DNA of 64,000 nucleotides from Mycolicibacterium holsaticum DSM 44478 = JCM 12374 (GCF_019645835.1 NZ_CP080998.1:4836001-4900000); one strand, 5' to 3'. Positions 26,082 through 36,197 are shown, numbered from the stretch's first letter. Numbers and translations are program-made. Notes: generated by a model from the letters alone, not told the origin.

Positions 26082-28262
26082 GTGACCGAACAGCAACTCA
26101 GCCTGACCGCGCGGCTAAACACATCCGCGCTGGACTCCAGGCGGGGAGTCATCCGGCTGCACCCAGAAGCCATTGCGGCGCTGGGCGTCCGGGAATGGGA
26201 CGCGGTGTCGTTGACCGGCGCACGGACCACCTCCGCGGTCGTGGGTGCGGCCCCGGCGGGCACACCGGCGGGCACCGCGCTACTCGACGACGTCACGCTG
26301 TCCAACGCCGGGCTTCGGGAAGACACCACGGTGCTCGTCGCCCCGGTGACCGTCTACGGCGCGCGCTCGGTGACGCTGTCGGGTTCCAAGCTGGCGACCC
26401 AGTCGATTTCGCCGCAGACACTGCGACAGGCGTTGCTGGGCAAGGTGATGACGGTCGGTGACACGGTGTCGCTGCTGCCCCGCGAACTCGGCCCCGACAT
26501 CCCCACCTCGCGTGCCACGGCGGCGTTGGCGTCCTCGGTCGGCATCACCTGGACATCGGAACTGCTGACGGTGACCGCGACCGACCCCGCCGGACCGGTG
26601 AGCGTGCAACCGAATACGTCGGTGGCATGGGCATCCTCAGCCAACTCGGACGGCGCGCCGACCACGACCGCGTCGGCGCCGACCACCGCGCCAACGCCGG
26701 CGCGCAGTGTCGAGGACCTCAAGGGCGTCCAAGCCCAGGTCGAGCGCCTGACCGAATGGCTCAAGCTCGCACTGGATCAGCCCGAACTACTCGAAACACT
26801 CGGTGCGGCAGCCAACCTCGGTGTACTGGTGTCAGGTCCCGCCGGTGTCGGCAAGGCGACCATGGTGCGCGCCGTGTGCGCCAACCGGCGGCTCATCGAG
26901 CTCGACGGCCCGGACGTCGGGGCGCTGCGCACCGAGGAAAGGCTCAGCAGCGTGGCGTCGGCGGTGCGCACGGTCTGCGACGGCGGCGGGGTGCTGCTGA
27001 TCACCGACATCGACGCGCTGCTGCCATCGACGCCGGAGCCGGTGGCCTCGCTGATCCTGGCCGAACTGCGCAACGCCGTACATACCCGCGGGGTCGCGTT
27101 CGTCGCCACCTCCGCGGTGCCCGAGAACGTCGACGCGCGGCTGCGCGCACCCGATCTGTGCGACCGCGAGCTGGGGCTGCCGCTGCCCGACGGCGCGATC
27201 CGCAGACAGCTGCTGGAGGTGCTGCTGCGCGACGTCCCGGCCGCCGATCTGAGCCTCGACGAAGTCGCCGATCGCACACCGGGTTTCGTCGTCGCGGATC
27301 TGGCCGCGCTGGTTCGCGAGGCGGCGCTGCGGGCGGCGGCACGCGCCAGCGCCGAAGATGAACCGCCGCGCCTGACCCAGGAAGACCTGATCGGCGCGAC
27401 GTCGGTGATCCGTCCGCTGTCGCGCTCGGCCACCGAGGAGGTGTCCGTCGGTTCGGTGACACTCGACGACGTCGGCGACATGGCCGCCACCAAGCAGGCG
27501 CTCACCGAGGCGGTGCTGTGGCCGCTGCAGCATCCCGACACGTTTGCCCGGTTGGGCGTCGCGCCGCCGCGAGGCGTGCTGCTCTACGGTCCGCCCGGGT
27601 GCGGTAAGACGTTCGTGGTGCGGGCGCTGGCCAGTTCGGGCAGGTTGTCGGTGCATGCGGTCAAAGGCGCTGAGCTGATGGACAAATGGGTGGGATCCTC
27701 GGAAAAGGCCGTGCGCGAACTGTTTCAACGCGCCCGGGACTCGGCGCCGTCGCTGGTGTTCCTCGACGAGATCGACGCGCTGGTGCCCCGGCGCGGGCAG
27801 AGCTTCGACTCCGGGGTCACCGACCGCGTGGTGGCGACCTTGCTGACCGAGCTCGACGGGATCGAGCCGATGCGTGACGTGGTGGTGCTGGGCGCGACGA
27901 ACCGGCCCGATCTCATCGATCCCGCGCTGTTGCGTCCGGGTCGGCTGGAGAAGTTGGTGTTCGTCGAACCGCCCGACGCCGAGGCCCGCCGCGAGATCCT
28001 GCGCACCGCGGGCAAGTCGATTCCGCTGGCCTCCGAGGGTGATCAGGCCGTCGACCTCGATTCGCTCGCCGACGACCTGGAGGGGTACAGCGCCGCAGAT
28101 TGTGTCGCGCTGCTGCGCGAGTCGGCGCTGACCGCGATGCGGCGCTCCATCGACGCGGCCGACGTGACGGCCGCCGACGTCGCCGCCGCCCGCGATGCCG
28201 TGCGGCCGTCGCTGGACGCGGCGCAGGTGGAGTCGCTGCGCGCGTTCTCCGCGGCTCGCTGA
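26082..28262 (+). CDS. Double AAA+ ATPase (p97/VAT-like), first module degenerate
   Basis: An N-terminal substrate-binding region of the CDC48 type (SRRGVIRLHPEA, about residues 1-190) precedes two AAA modules. The second is canonical: GPPGCGKT, VFLDEIDALVPRRG, GATNRPDLIDPALLRPGR. The first has GPAGVGKA with Ala in place of Thr/Ser, and ITDIDALL where the Asp-Glu pair of Walker B should be, so it probably cannot hydrolyse ATP. It likely unfolds or remodels proteins as a hexamer. The counterpart in M. tuberculosis is next to pssA as here. The start is GTG, 1 nt after the pssA stop. Confidence 0.93.
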   Translation: MTEQQLSLTARLNTSALDSRRGVIRLHPEAIAALGVREWDAVSLTGARTTSAVVGAAPAGTPAGTALLDDVTLSNAGLREDTTVLVAPVTVYGARSVTLSGSKLATQSISPQTLRQALLGKVMTVGDTVSLLPRELGPDIPTSRATAALASSVGITWTSELLTVTATDPAGPVSVQPNTSVAWASSANSDGAPTTTASAPTTAPTPARSVEDLKGVQAQVERLTEWLKLALDQPELLETLGAAANLGVLVSGPAGVGKATMVRAVCANRRLIELDGPDVGALRTEERLSSVASAVRTVCDGGGVLLITDIDALLPSTPEPVASLILAELRNAVHTRGVAFVATSAVPENVDARLRAPDLCDRELGLPLPDGAIRRQLLEVLLRDVPAADLSLDEVADRTPGFVVADLAALVREAALRAAARASAEDEPPRLTQEDLIGATSVIRPLSRSATEEVSVGSVTLDDVGDMAATKQALTEAVLWPLQHPDTFARLGVAPPRGVLLYGPPGCGKTFVVRALASSGRLSVHAVKGAELMDKWVGSSEKAVRELFQRARDSAPSLVFLDEIDALVPRRGQSFDSGVTDRVVATLLTELDGIEPMRDVVVLGATNRPDLIDPALLRPGRLEKLVFVEPPDAEARREILRTAGKSIPLASEGDQAVDLDSLADDLEGYSAADCVALLRESALTAMRRSIDAADVTAADVAAARDAVRPSLDAAQVESLRAFSAAR

Positions 28263-28353
28263 CCTCCCGCCGCGGACACATCTTGACAGTGCCAGGTTCA
28301 GGCGGCATAGTCGGCAGGTGAACTTGTCAATGTCAAGATTGCGGAGGTTCACC

Positions 28354-28857
28354 ATGATCGTCCCCGACACGGCCGGCGTGCGCGCAGGCGACACCGACCG
28401 GGAGAACACCGCGAATTTGCTCGGCCAGGCCCTCGCGCAGGGCTATCTCCCCATGGACGAGTACGAGTCGCGGCTGCAGACCACGTTCGCCGCGAATACC
28501 CGCGCGCAACTGCGCGAACTGACCGCCGACCTGCCGGTCGACCGGCTCAAGCGCGACGATCCGCAGCGCCGGCAGGCCCGCAGACAGGCAGCGCGGCGCG
28601 CCGTCCGGATCCACCTGGCGGGTTACCTGACGATGGTCGCGATCGTGCTCACCGTGTGGCTCGCGGTCGGCCTGACGGCGGGCTCCTGGTACTTCTGGCC
28701 GGTCTGGCCCATCCTCGGGGCGGGCATCGGGGTGCTCGGCCACACGCTGACGTCGACCGCGACCCGATCGTCGTCACACGAATCACTCCGCGGGCCAACG
28801 CGATTCGGCCTTGTCGCACCGGCATGGCCGACGTGTTCGTCCGGCTACTGGCGGTGA
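28354..28857 (+). CDS. DUF1707 (SHOCT-like) domain membrane protein
   Basis: The N-terminal DUF1707 module reads VRAGDTDRENTANLLGQA, then GYLPMDEYESRLQ and TRAQLRELTADLP. A 2TM domain follows (IHLAGYLTMVAIVLTVWL and SWYFWPVWPILGAGIGVLG). The ATG at 28354 is chosen because GGAGG (28343-28347) lies 6 nt before it. The last 25 residues (after GHTLTST) are low-complexity and unlike the family, so the 3' end may have been altered by a small indel. The function of DUF1707 proteins is unknown, though they often sit by regulators. Confidence 0.8.
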   Translation: MIVPDTAGVRAGDTDRENTANLLGQALAQGYLPMDEYESRLQTTFAANTRAQLRELTADLPVDRLKRDDPQRRQARRQAARRAVRIHLAGYLTMVAIVLTVWLAVGLTAGSWYFWPVWPILGAGIGVLGHTLTSTATRSSSHESLRGPTRFGLVAPAWPTCSSGYWR

Positions 28858-28967
28858 TATGCGGCGCCGTGCCACCGTGCTGGCCCGGGTGCCGGTTGGC
28901 TGCGGTATTTTTGAGCGACTTCTGACCTGCTGACCGGGTGTGGTGCCCGGCGCCCATAGGATTCCGC

Positions 28968-31073
28968 GTGCCCGCCGTAAAGCCCTACCCCGCTGCTCAA
29001 GCTGTGCACCGTCGGGTCCGTGACGATCTGAACGGCCTGCGGGGTATCGCGATCGCGCTGGTGGTGGTCTATCACATCTGGTTCGGGCGGGTCTCCGGCG
29101 GCGTCGACGTCTTCCTGGTGCTGTCCGGGTTCTTCCTCGGCGGCCGGTTGCTGCGGCAGGCCGCCGAACCCGGCGCCGACGAGCCGTTGTCCGGTGCGCT
29201 GATTCGACTGGTCCGCCGGCTGTGCCCGGCGCTCGTGGTGGTGCTGGCCGCGTCGGCGGTGCTGACGGTGGTGATCCAGCCGCAGACGCGCTGGGAGGCG
29301 TTCGCCGATCAGAGCCTGGCCAGCCTCGGCTACTTCCAGAACTGGTATCTGGCCGTGACGGCCAACGACTACCTGCGCGCCGGCCAAGGTGTCAGCCCGC
29401 TGCAACACATCTGGTCGATGTCGGTGCAGGGCCAGTTCTTCGTCGCGATGCTGCTGATCGCCTGGCTGGTGATGATCGCCTCCGACAAACGTGGCTGGGG
29501 TGCGCGCCGACGCCAGGTGTTGGTCGCGGTCACCGGCGTGGCCACCGTCGCCTCGTTCACCTACGCGGTGTTCGCCCATCACCTCGACCAGACCAGCGCC
29601 TACTACGACAGCTTCGCCCGCGCCTGGCAACTGCTGGCCGGTGTGCTGGCCGCCGCGGTGATCGCCGTCGTGCGCATGCCCGGATGGCTGCGCGCCGCGG
29701 CCGCGTTGACCGGGCTGGCGATGATCGTCGGCTGCGGCATCCTGATCGACGGAGCGGCGCAGTTCCCCGGCCCGTGGGCGCTGGTCCCCGTGGGCGCCAC
29801 GATCCTGCTGATCTTCAGCGGCGCGGGAGCCGAGGGCAAGCTGCCGTGGCCGAACCGGTTGATGGCCGCCGGCCCGCTGGTCACGCTGGGCGCCATGGCC
29901 TACGCGCTGTACCTGTGGCACTGGCCGCTGCTGATCTTCGCCATGGCCTTTCTGGACCGCGACGTCGTCGGGCTGCGCGGCGGCGTGCTGCTGTTCGCCG
30001 CGTCGCTGTTGCTGGCCTATCTGACGTGGCGGTTCGTCGAGGATCCGCTGCGTAAGACAACCGGCACGACGGCCCTTGCCCCACAACCGGTTCGAGGCCG
30101 GGCACGTCGGCTGACCGCGGCGCTGGGCACGGTGGTGGCGCTGCTCGCGGTGACCCTGTGCGTGACGTCGTTCGGATGGCGCGACCACATCGCCGGTATC
30201 CGGGCGAACGGCAACGAGCTGTCGTCGCTGTCGCCGCGTGACTATCCCGGTGCCCGCGCGCTCATCGAACCGGTGCGGGTGCCCGCGCTTCCGATGCGGC
30301 CCTCCATCCTGGAGGCCGCCGATGATCTTCCTGCGACCACGACCGACGGTTGCATCACCGACTTCGCCAGCACCGAGGTGATCCGGTGCGTGTACGGCGA
30401 CCCCGGCGCGACCAGAACCATAGCGCTGGCGGGCGGTTCGCACTCCGAGCATTGGATCGCCGGGCTGGACCTGCTCGGGGTGCGGCACGGCTTTCGCGTC
30501 GTGACCTATCTCAAGATGGGCTGCCCGTTGACGACGGACGACGATCCGCGCAACGCCGTCACACAGGAGCCCTATCCGGAGTGCCGGTCGTGGGTGCGGG
30601 ATGCGCTGGACGCGTTGGTCGCCGACCGGCCCGACTACGTGTTCACCACGACGACCCGGCCCCATCCCGCCGGGCCCGGCGACATGGTGCCCGACGGTTA
30701 TCTCGGCGTCTGGGATGAGCTCGACGCCAACGACATCGCGATCCTCGGGCTGCGCGACACCCCGTGGATGTACCGCGACGGCACCCTGTTTGCACCGGTG
30801 GACTGTCTGGCCGAGGGCGGTGACGCCGAACTCTGCGGGCTGCCGCGCCATGAGGCACTGGCCGAACGCAACCCGACATACGACTACCTCGGCCGCTACC
30901 GGTCGATGTCGATACTCGACCTGAGCGATGCGGTGTGCCGGGTCGACATCTGCCGTGCGGTCGAGGGCAACGTGCTCGTCTACCACGACGCCCATCACCT
31001 CTCGTCGACCTATGTGCGGACGCTGGCCGACGAGCTGGGCCGCCAACTCTCCGATGTCACCGGATGGTGGTGA
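28968..31073 (+). CDS. Membrane acyltransferase (AT3) fused to a periplasmic SGNH domain (OafA-like)
   Basis: The N-terminal acyltransferase-3 domain has about ten hydrophobic helices with LNGLRGIAIALVVVYHIWFG, GGVDVFLVLSGF and HIWSMSVQGQFF. The His of YHIW is the likely catalytic base. The C-terminal 250 residues form an SGNH-hydrolase-like domain with GGSHSEHW holding the Ser and YHDAHHLSS holding the Asp-x-His pair. Such fusions transfer acetyl or acyl groups onto exported glycans or glycolipids. GTG at 28968 is preferred over a GTG 30 nt upstream; neither has a strong ribosome-binding site. Confidence 0.9.
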   Translation: MPAVKPYPAAQAVHRRVRDDLNGLRGIAIALVVVYHIWFGRVSGGVDVFLVLSGFFLGGRLLRQAAEPGADEPLSGALIRLVRRLCPALVVVLAASAVLTVVIQPQTRWEAFADQSLASLGYFQNWYLAVTANDYLRAGQGVSPLQHIWSMSVQGQFFVAMLLIAWLVMIASDKRGWGARRRQVLVAVTGVATVASFTYAVFAHHLDQTSAYYDSFARAWQLLAGVLAAAVIAVVRMPGWLRAAAALTGLAMIVGCGILIDGAAQFPGPWALVPVGATILLIFSGAGAEGKLPWPNRLMAAGPLVTLGAMAYALYLWHWPLLIFAMAFLDRDVVGLRGGVLLFAASLLLAYLTWRFVEDPLRKTTGTTALAPQPVRGRARRLTAALGTVVALLAVTLCVTSFGWRDHIAGIRANGNELSSLSPRDYPGARALIEPVRVPALPMRPSILEAADDLPATTTDGCITDFASTEVIRCVYGDPGATRTIALAGGSHSEHWIAGLDLLGVRHGFRVVTYLKMGCPLTTDDDPRNAVTQEPYPECRSWVRDALDALVADRPDYVFTTTTRPHPAGPGDMVPDGYLGVWDELDANDIAILGLRDTPWMYRDGTLFAPVDCLAEGGDAELCGLPRHEALAERNPTYDYLGRYRSMSILDLSDAVCRVDICRAVEGNVLVYHDAHHLSSTYVRTLADELGRQLSDVTGWW

Positions 31074-31109
31074 GGGCGGCCCAATAGCACACCGGCGGCA
31101 CCACGAGGG

Positions 31110-31136
31110 TGCGTGGGCACGACATCGGCCCACGTA
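31110..31136 (+). terminator. Hairpin between the acyltransferase and mrp genes
   Basis: CGTGGGC and GCCCACG pair across a 9-nt loop, extendable by G-T and T-A pairs. There is no U-tract after it, so it could be an intrinsic terminator of the U-less type or part of the mrp leader. Confidence 0.35.
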
Positions 31137-31234
31137 GAATGGCTCCGAACTTGGCCGTTTGACACCGGCTGACACCCCGCCCTCTGCACATCGCCTGACG
31201 GCTGATGCCGACCAGACGACCCGATCGGAGTGCC

Positions 31235-34132
31235 ATGCTCACCATCTTGCTCGCCCATGCGGTGGCCACCGCGTTGGCGCCGCTTTTGGTGTACCGGTGG
31301 GGTCGCAACGCGTTCTATCCGCTGGCGTTGGTGCCGCTGGGTTCGTTGGTCTGGGTGGTGCTGAATTGGCCGGGTGCCGGTCAGGCGAAGACCGCCGACG
31401 TGCAGTGGGTGCCCGAGCTGTCGATGAACATCACGCTGCGGTTCGATTCGCTTGCCGCGATATTGAGCGTGCTGGTGCTGGGCATCGGTGCGCTGGTGCT
31501 CTTCTACTGCGGGGACTATTTCCATCACCGCGACGGCCGCATGGAGAACCGGCTGCCGAGCTTCGCCGCCGAGATGGTGGCCTTCTCGGGCACGATGTTC
31601 GGTCTCGTCGTCAGCGACAACATGCTGGTGCTCTACGTGTTCTGGGAGCTCACCAGCGTGCTGTCGTTCCTTCTGGTCGGCCACTACGCCGAACGGGCCA
31701 CCAGCAGACGCGCGGCCACCCAAGCGCTGCTGGTCACCACGTTCGGCGGGCTGGCGATGCTGGTGGGCATCGTGGTGCTCGGCAACATCGCAGGCACCTA
31801 TCTGTTGTCGGAGCTGATCGCGGCCCCGCCGACCGGGGTGGCCGCGGCGGTGGGCCTGGTGCTCATTCTGGTCGGCGCGCTGTCGAAGTCAGCCATCGTG
31901 CCGATGCACTTCTGGCTGCCCGGCGCGATGGCCGCTCCCACCCCGGTGAGTGCCTACCTGCACGCCGCCGCGATGGTCAAGGCGGGCGTCTATCTGATCG
32001 CGCGGATGACGCCGGGATTCTCCGATTCGCCGATCTGGCGCCCGACGGTGATCACCCTGGGTCTGCTGACCATGTTGTTGGCCGGGTGGCGCGCGGTGCG
32101 CGAATACGACCTGAAGCTGATCCTGGCGTTCGGCACGGTCAGCCAGCTGGGCCTGATCACCGTCATGGTCGGTGGCGGCGGCAGCGACATGATGCTGGCC
32201 GGGCTGGCCATGCTCGTCGCGCACGCCATGTTCAAGGCGACCTTGTTCATGGTCGTCGGCATCATCGACCACGCCACCGGCACCCGCGACATCCGCAGGC
32301 TGGCCTGGCTCGGTGATCGGGCGAAACCGTTGCTCGTCATCGCGGTCCTCGCGACGGCGAGCATGGCGGCGCTGCCGCCGTTCTTCGGCTTCGTCGCCAA
32401 GGAGGCCGATTTCGAAACCGTGCTGTACAGCCCGGCTCTGGGCTCGGCCGCGCCGTTCGTGCTGACCGGCATCGTGCTGGGATCGGTGTTCACCACGATC
32501 TACAGCCTGCGGTTTCTGTTCGGCGCGTTCGGCCGCAAAGGCTTGGCCAAGCCCAGCAAGCGGGTGGCCGAGCTGCACCGCCCTCCGTTCACCTTCTTGA
32601 TCCCACCGGGGATCCTCGCGGTGGCCGGGCTGGTCTTCGGGATGTGGCCGTCGCGGCTCGACGACGTGCTCGCCGACTACGCCGACACCGTTCCCGGCGG
32701 GGTGGACTACGACCTCGCGCTCTGGCACGGCTTCGGTCTGCCGCTGATCCTGTCGATCGTCGTGCTCGGCGTCGGCACGGCCGCCTACGTCGGCCGCGAA
32801 CAACTGCGCCGAGTGCGCACCGCGCCCACGCCGCTGGGCAATGCCGACCACATCTACGACGCGGTGGTCCGCGCGCTCGACGTGCTCTCGGTGCGGGTGA
32901 CAGCGATAACCCAGCGCGGGTCGATCCCGGCGACGCAGTCGGCGATCCTGGCCACCCTCGTCGCGGTGCCGTCGGTGGGGTTGGCCTTCGGGGCCCGGGA
33001 CCGACCCAATTTCGCGGTGTGGGACCTTCCGTTGCACGCCGTGGTCGCGCTGGTGATGTTGGCGGCCGCGTTCGGCCTGACCGTGATGCGCAACCGGTTG
33101 GCTTCCGCGCTGTTGGTCGGGGTGACCGGCTACGGCTGCGGGGTGATCTTCGCGCTGCACGGCGCGCCCGACCTGGCGCTGACCCAGTTCCTGGTCGAGA
33201 CGCTCACGCTGGTGATCTTCGTCCTCGTGCTGCGGACCCTGCCCGCCGAAGCCGACCATGCCCACGTCGGTGCGCACCGGTTGCCACGCGCGGTGCTCGC
33301 GCTGGCCGTCGGCGCCACCGTCACCGCGCTGGCAAGTTTCGCCGCCGCCGCGCGTACCGGGATATCGGTTTCCGAACTGCTGCCCGACGCGGCCTATTTC
33401 GTGGGCCACGGCGCCAACACCGTCAACGTGTTGCTGGTCGACATCCGCGCCTGGGACACCATGGGCGAGATCATGGTGCTGCTGGTCGCGGCCACCGGAG
33501 TGACGTCGATGGTGTTCCGGCACAGACGTTTTGGCACGCCACCGCGGGTGGCCGATGCCGGCCAGCCCGACATCGGCCGGATCGCGGCGTTCATCAACAT
33601 CAGCCCGGCCGTCGGCGACATCACCTGGCTGCGCGGCAGCGACCTGCGCGACCCGCAACACCGGTCGTTGGTGCTGGAGGTGGCGACCCGCATCATCTTC
33701 CCGCTGATCATGGTCTTGTCGGTGTACTTCTTCTTCGCCGGCCACAACACCCCCGGCGGCGGCTTCGCCGGCGGGTTGACCGCGGGGCTCGCCGTGGTCT
33801 TGCGCTACATCGCCGGTGGCCGTTACGAACTCGGCGAAACGCTGCCGTTCGACGCCGGTCGGGTGCTGGGCGCCGGGTTGACCCTGTCGGCAGGCACCGC
33901 GGTCACCTCGCTGCTGTTCGGCGCCCCGGCGCTGTCGTCGGCGTTGATCGAGTTCGACGTGCCCGTGCTGGGCACCGTCAAGTTCGTCACGTCACTGTTC
34001 TTCGATGCGGGGGTGTACCTGATCGTGCTCGGCCTGGTTCTCGACGTGTTACGCAGTTTGGGTGCCCGCCTGGACGTCGAGTTGGCCGAGTCGAGCCCGG
34101 TTCGACGCAGGTCGCAGGTGCGTGCCCGATGA
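31235..34132 (+). CDS. mrpA: Mrp-type Na+/H+ antiporter subunit A fused to subunit B
   Basis: The 965-residue, many-helix protein covers the MrpA proton-channel core (LVVSDNMLVLYVFWELTS, KSAIVPMHFWLPGAM with the conserved Lys, and HAAAMVKAGVYL). After a DUF4040-like part (HGAPDLALTQFLVETLT) comes a C-terminal MrpB module (FAGHNTPGGGFAGGL). No separate mrpB gene follows, so A and B are fused. With the C-G subunits it forms the complex I-related multisubunit cation/proton antiporter of the plasma membrane. The ATG at 31235 has GGAG just upstream. Confidence 0.96.
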   Translation: MLTILLAHAVATALAPLLVYRWGRNAFYPLALVPLGSLVWVVLNWPGAGQAKTADVQWVPELSMNITLRFDSLAAILSVLVLGIGALVLFYCGDYFHHRDGRMENRLPSFAAEMVAFSGTMFGLVVSDNMLVLYVFWELTSVLSFLLVGHYAERATSRRAATQALLVTTFGGLAMLVGIVVLGNIAGTYLLSELIAAPPTGVAAAVGLVLILVGALSKSAIVPMHFWLPGAMAAPTPVSAYLHAAAMVKAGVYLIARMTPGFSDSPIWRPTVITLGLLTMLLAGWRAVREYDLKLILAFGTVSQLGLITVMVGGGGSDMMLAGLAMLVAHAMFKATLFMVVGIIDHATGTRDIRRLAWLGDRAKPLLVIAVLATASMAALPPFFGFVAKEADFETVLYSPALGSAAPFVLTGIVLGSVFTTIYSLRFLFGAFGRKGLAKPSKRVAELHRPPFTFLIPPGILAVAGLVFGMWPSRLDDVLADYADTVPGGVDYDLALWHGFGLPLILSIVVLGVGTAAYVGREQLRRVRTAPTPLGNADHIYDAVVRALDVLSVRVTAITQRGSIPATQSAILATLVAVPSVGLAFGARDRPNFAVWDLPLHAVVALVMLAAAFGLTVMRNRLASALLVGVTGYGCGVIFALHGAPDLALTQFLVETLTLVIFVLVLRTLPAEADHAHVGAHRLPRAVLALAVGATVTALASFAAAARTGISVSELLPDAAYFVGHGANTVNVLLVDIRAWDTMGEIMVLLVAATGVTSMVFRHRRFGTPPRVADAGQPDIGRIAAFINISPAVGDITWLRGSDLRDPQHRSLVLEVATRIIFPLIMVLSVYFFFAGHNTPGGGFAGGLTAGLAVVLRYIAGGRYELGETLPFDAGRVLGAGLTLSAGTAVTSLLFGAPALSSALIEFDVPVLGTVKFVTSLFFDAGVYLIVLGLVLDVLRSLGARLDVELAESSPVRRRSQVRAR

Positions 34133-34602
34133 CCTCTTACCTGGTTCAGCTCGTGCTGATCGGCGGCGTCACCAGCGCCGGGGTGTATCTGCTGCTGGAA
34201 CGTAGCCTGACCCGGATGCTGATGGGGCTGCTGCTGATCAGCAATGCGGTGAACCTGCTCATCTTGAGCGCCGGGGGCGCGTCGGGCAGCCCGCCGATCC
34301 GCGGCGGTACCAGCAACGGCGCCGAGGACACCGTGGACCCGCTGACCCAGGCGATGATCCTCACCGCGATCGTCATCACCATGGGCGTCGCGGCGTTCGT
34401 GCTGGCGCTGGCCTACCGGTCCTACCGGCTCACCACGGTGGACGAGGTCAGCGACGACCCCGAGGACACCCGGGTGTCTCAGCTCTCCGACGAGGAAGCC
34501 ACCACCATCGACGCCGACCGCCCGCAACCACCCGGGCTGCACAAGGACACCGACGCACCCGACGAACTGGACGCGTTGCCCGGGCACGAGGGTTCACGAT
34601 GA
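34129..34602 (+). CDS. mrpC: Mrp antiporter subunit C
   Basis: This is a NuoK-like three-helix protein: VYLLLERSLTRMLMGLLLISNAVNLLIL, given by its parts LLERSLTRM and SNAVNLLIL, then DPLTQAMILTAIVI. A hydrophilic acidic tail of about 45 residues follows the third helix and is longer than usual. The ATG overlaps the mrpA stop by 4 nt. Confidence 0.95.
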   Translation: MTSYLVQLVLIGGVTSAGVYLLLERSLTRMLMGLLLISNAVNLLILSAGGASGSPPIRGGTSNGAEDTVDPLTQAMILTAIVITMGVAAFVLALAYRSYRLTTVDEVSDDPEDTRVSQLSDEEATTIDADRPQPPGLHKDTDAPDELDALPGHEGSR

Positions 34603-36197
34603 CGCTCGCGGGCGTGCTGACGCCGTTACCGGTCCTGATCCCCACGCTGGCCGCCGCCATGACGCTGCTGGCCGGCCGGCGGGTGCGGCTGCAGCGCCTG
34701 ATCACGATCGTCGCGTTGACGGCCGTGGTGGTGGTGTGTTCGCTGCTGCTGGTGCTGTCCGACGCAAGCGGCACCATGGCGCTGCACGTCGGCGGTTGGG
34801 GCCCCACGGTTCCCGGCATCGGTCCGCTGGGCATCACGCTGGTGGTCGACCGGTTGTCGGCGTTGATGCTCGTGGTGTCTTCCGTTGTGCTGCTCGCCGT
34901 CATGCTGTACGCGATCGGGCAGGGCATCCGCGACGGCGACGAACGTCAACCGGTGTCGATATTCTTGCCCACCTATCTGGTGCTGTCGGCGGGCGTCGCC
35001 ATGGCGTTCCTCGCCGGTGACCTGTTCAACCTGTACGTGGGCTTCGAGGTGCTGCTCGCCGCGAGCTTCGTGTTGTTGACCATCGGCGCCAGCGAGGACC
35101 GGGTACGCGCGGGCGCCTCCTACGTCATGGTGTCGATGGTCTCGTCGATGATCTTCCTGTTCGGCATCGCGTTCGTGTACTCGGCGACCGGGACGTTGAA
35201 CTTGGCCGAACTGGCGGTGCGCCTTGACCACGTCAGCGGTGGGACCCGCACCGCGATGTTCGCGGTGCTGCTGGTGGCGTTCGGCGTCAAGGCCGCGGTG
35301 TTCCCGCTGTCGGCGTGGCTGCCGGACTCCTACCCCACTGCGCCCGCACCGGTCACCGCGGTGTTCGCCGGCCTGCTGACCAAAGTCGGTGTGTACGCGA
35401 TCATCCGCACGCACTCGCTGCTGTTCCCCAACGGTGGCCTGGACCCGGTGCTGCTGGTGGCCGCGCTGGTGACGATGCTGGTCGGGATCCTCGGCGCGAT
35501 CGCGCAGAGCGACATCAAACGTCTGCTGTCGTTCACACTCGTCAGCCACATCGGGTACATGGTGTTCGGCATCGCGCTGTCCAGCGACCTCGGCACGGCA
35601 GGCGCGATCTACTACGTCGCCCACCACATCGTCGTGCAGACGACGTTGTTCTTGGTGGTCGGCCTGATCGAGCGGCAAGCCGGCGCGTCGACCCTTCAGC
35701 GGCTGGGCGGGCTGGCCGCGGCCAGCCCGCTGCTGGCGTTCGTCTTCGTCGTCCCCGCGCTCAATCTCGGTGGCATTCCGCCGTTCTCCGGCTTCATCGG
35801 CAAGGTCGCGCTGATGCAGGCGGGCGCCGACAACGGATCGGTGCTGGCGTGGGTCCTGGTCGGCGGCAGCGTGGTCACCAGCCTGCTCACGCTGTATGTG
35901 GTGACGCGGGTGTGGACCAAGGCGTTCTGGCGGACCCGGGCCGATGCCCCCGAGGGACACCTGGCCGCCGCGACGCCGACAGTGCTGCTCGACGATTCAG
36001 AGGACGTCGAGTTCGCCGATCGGCTGCACGTCGGCCGTATGCCAGTCAGCATGCTGGTGCCCACCGGCGCGCTCATCCTGGTGGGTCTGGCGCTGACCGT
36101 CTTCGCCGGGCCGATCATCTCGTACAGCGAGCGCGCCGCCGATCAGGTGCTCAACCGCCAGCAGTACATCTCCGCCGTGCTGGAGGTGCATCGATGA
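34599..36197 (+). CDS. mrpD: Mrp antiporter subunit D
   Basis: This NuoM/N-like proton-channel subunit has about 14 helices. LYVGFEVLLAASFVLL holds the conserved Glu, VKAAVFPLSAWLPDSYPTAP the Lys and Trp of the proton path, and GLLTKVGVYAI and SDIKRLLSFTLVSHIGYM follow. Its length of 532 is usual. Starts and stops overlap mrpC and mrpE by 4 nt each, giving coupled translation for subunit stoichiometry. Confidence 0.96.
   Translation: MTLAGVLTPLPVLIPTLAAAMTLLAGRRVRLQRLITIVALTAVVVVCSLLLVLSDASGTMALHVGGWGPTVPGIGPLGITLVVDRLSALMLVVSSVVLLAVMLYAIGQGIRDGDERQPVSIFLPTYLVLSAGVAMAFLAGDLFNLYVGFEVLLAASFVLLTIGASEDRVRAGASYVMVSMVSSMIFLFGIAFVYSATGTLNLAELAVRLDHVSGGTRTAMFAVLLVAFGVKAAVFPLSAWLPDSYPTAPAPVTAVFAGLLTKVGVYAIIRTHSLLFPNGGLDPVLLVAALVTMLVGILGAIAQSDIKRLLSFTLVSHIGYMVFGIALSSDLGTAGAIYYVAHHIVVQTTLFLVVGLIERQAGASTLQRLGGLAAASPLLAFVFVVPALNLGGIPPFSGFIGKVALMQAGADNGSVLAWVLVGGSVVTSLLTLYVVTRVWTKAFWRTRADAPEGHLAAATPTVLLDDSEDVEFADRLHVGRMPVSMLVPTGALILVGLALTVFAGPIISYSERAADQVLNRQQYISAVLEVHR

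Noticed and set aside
28845..31175. 776-codon minus-strand open frame opposite the acyltransferase
   Set aside because: Extreme Gln/Arg/His content and no domain; the plus strand encodes AT3 and SGNH motifs.
31889..33745. 618-codon minus-strand open frame opposite mrpA
   Set aside because: Composition artefact over a clear MrpA coding sequence.
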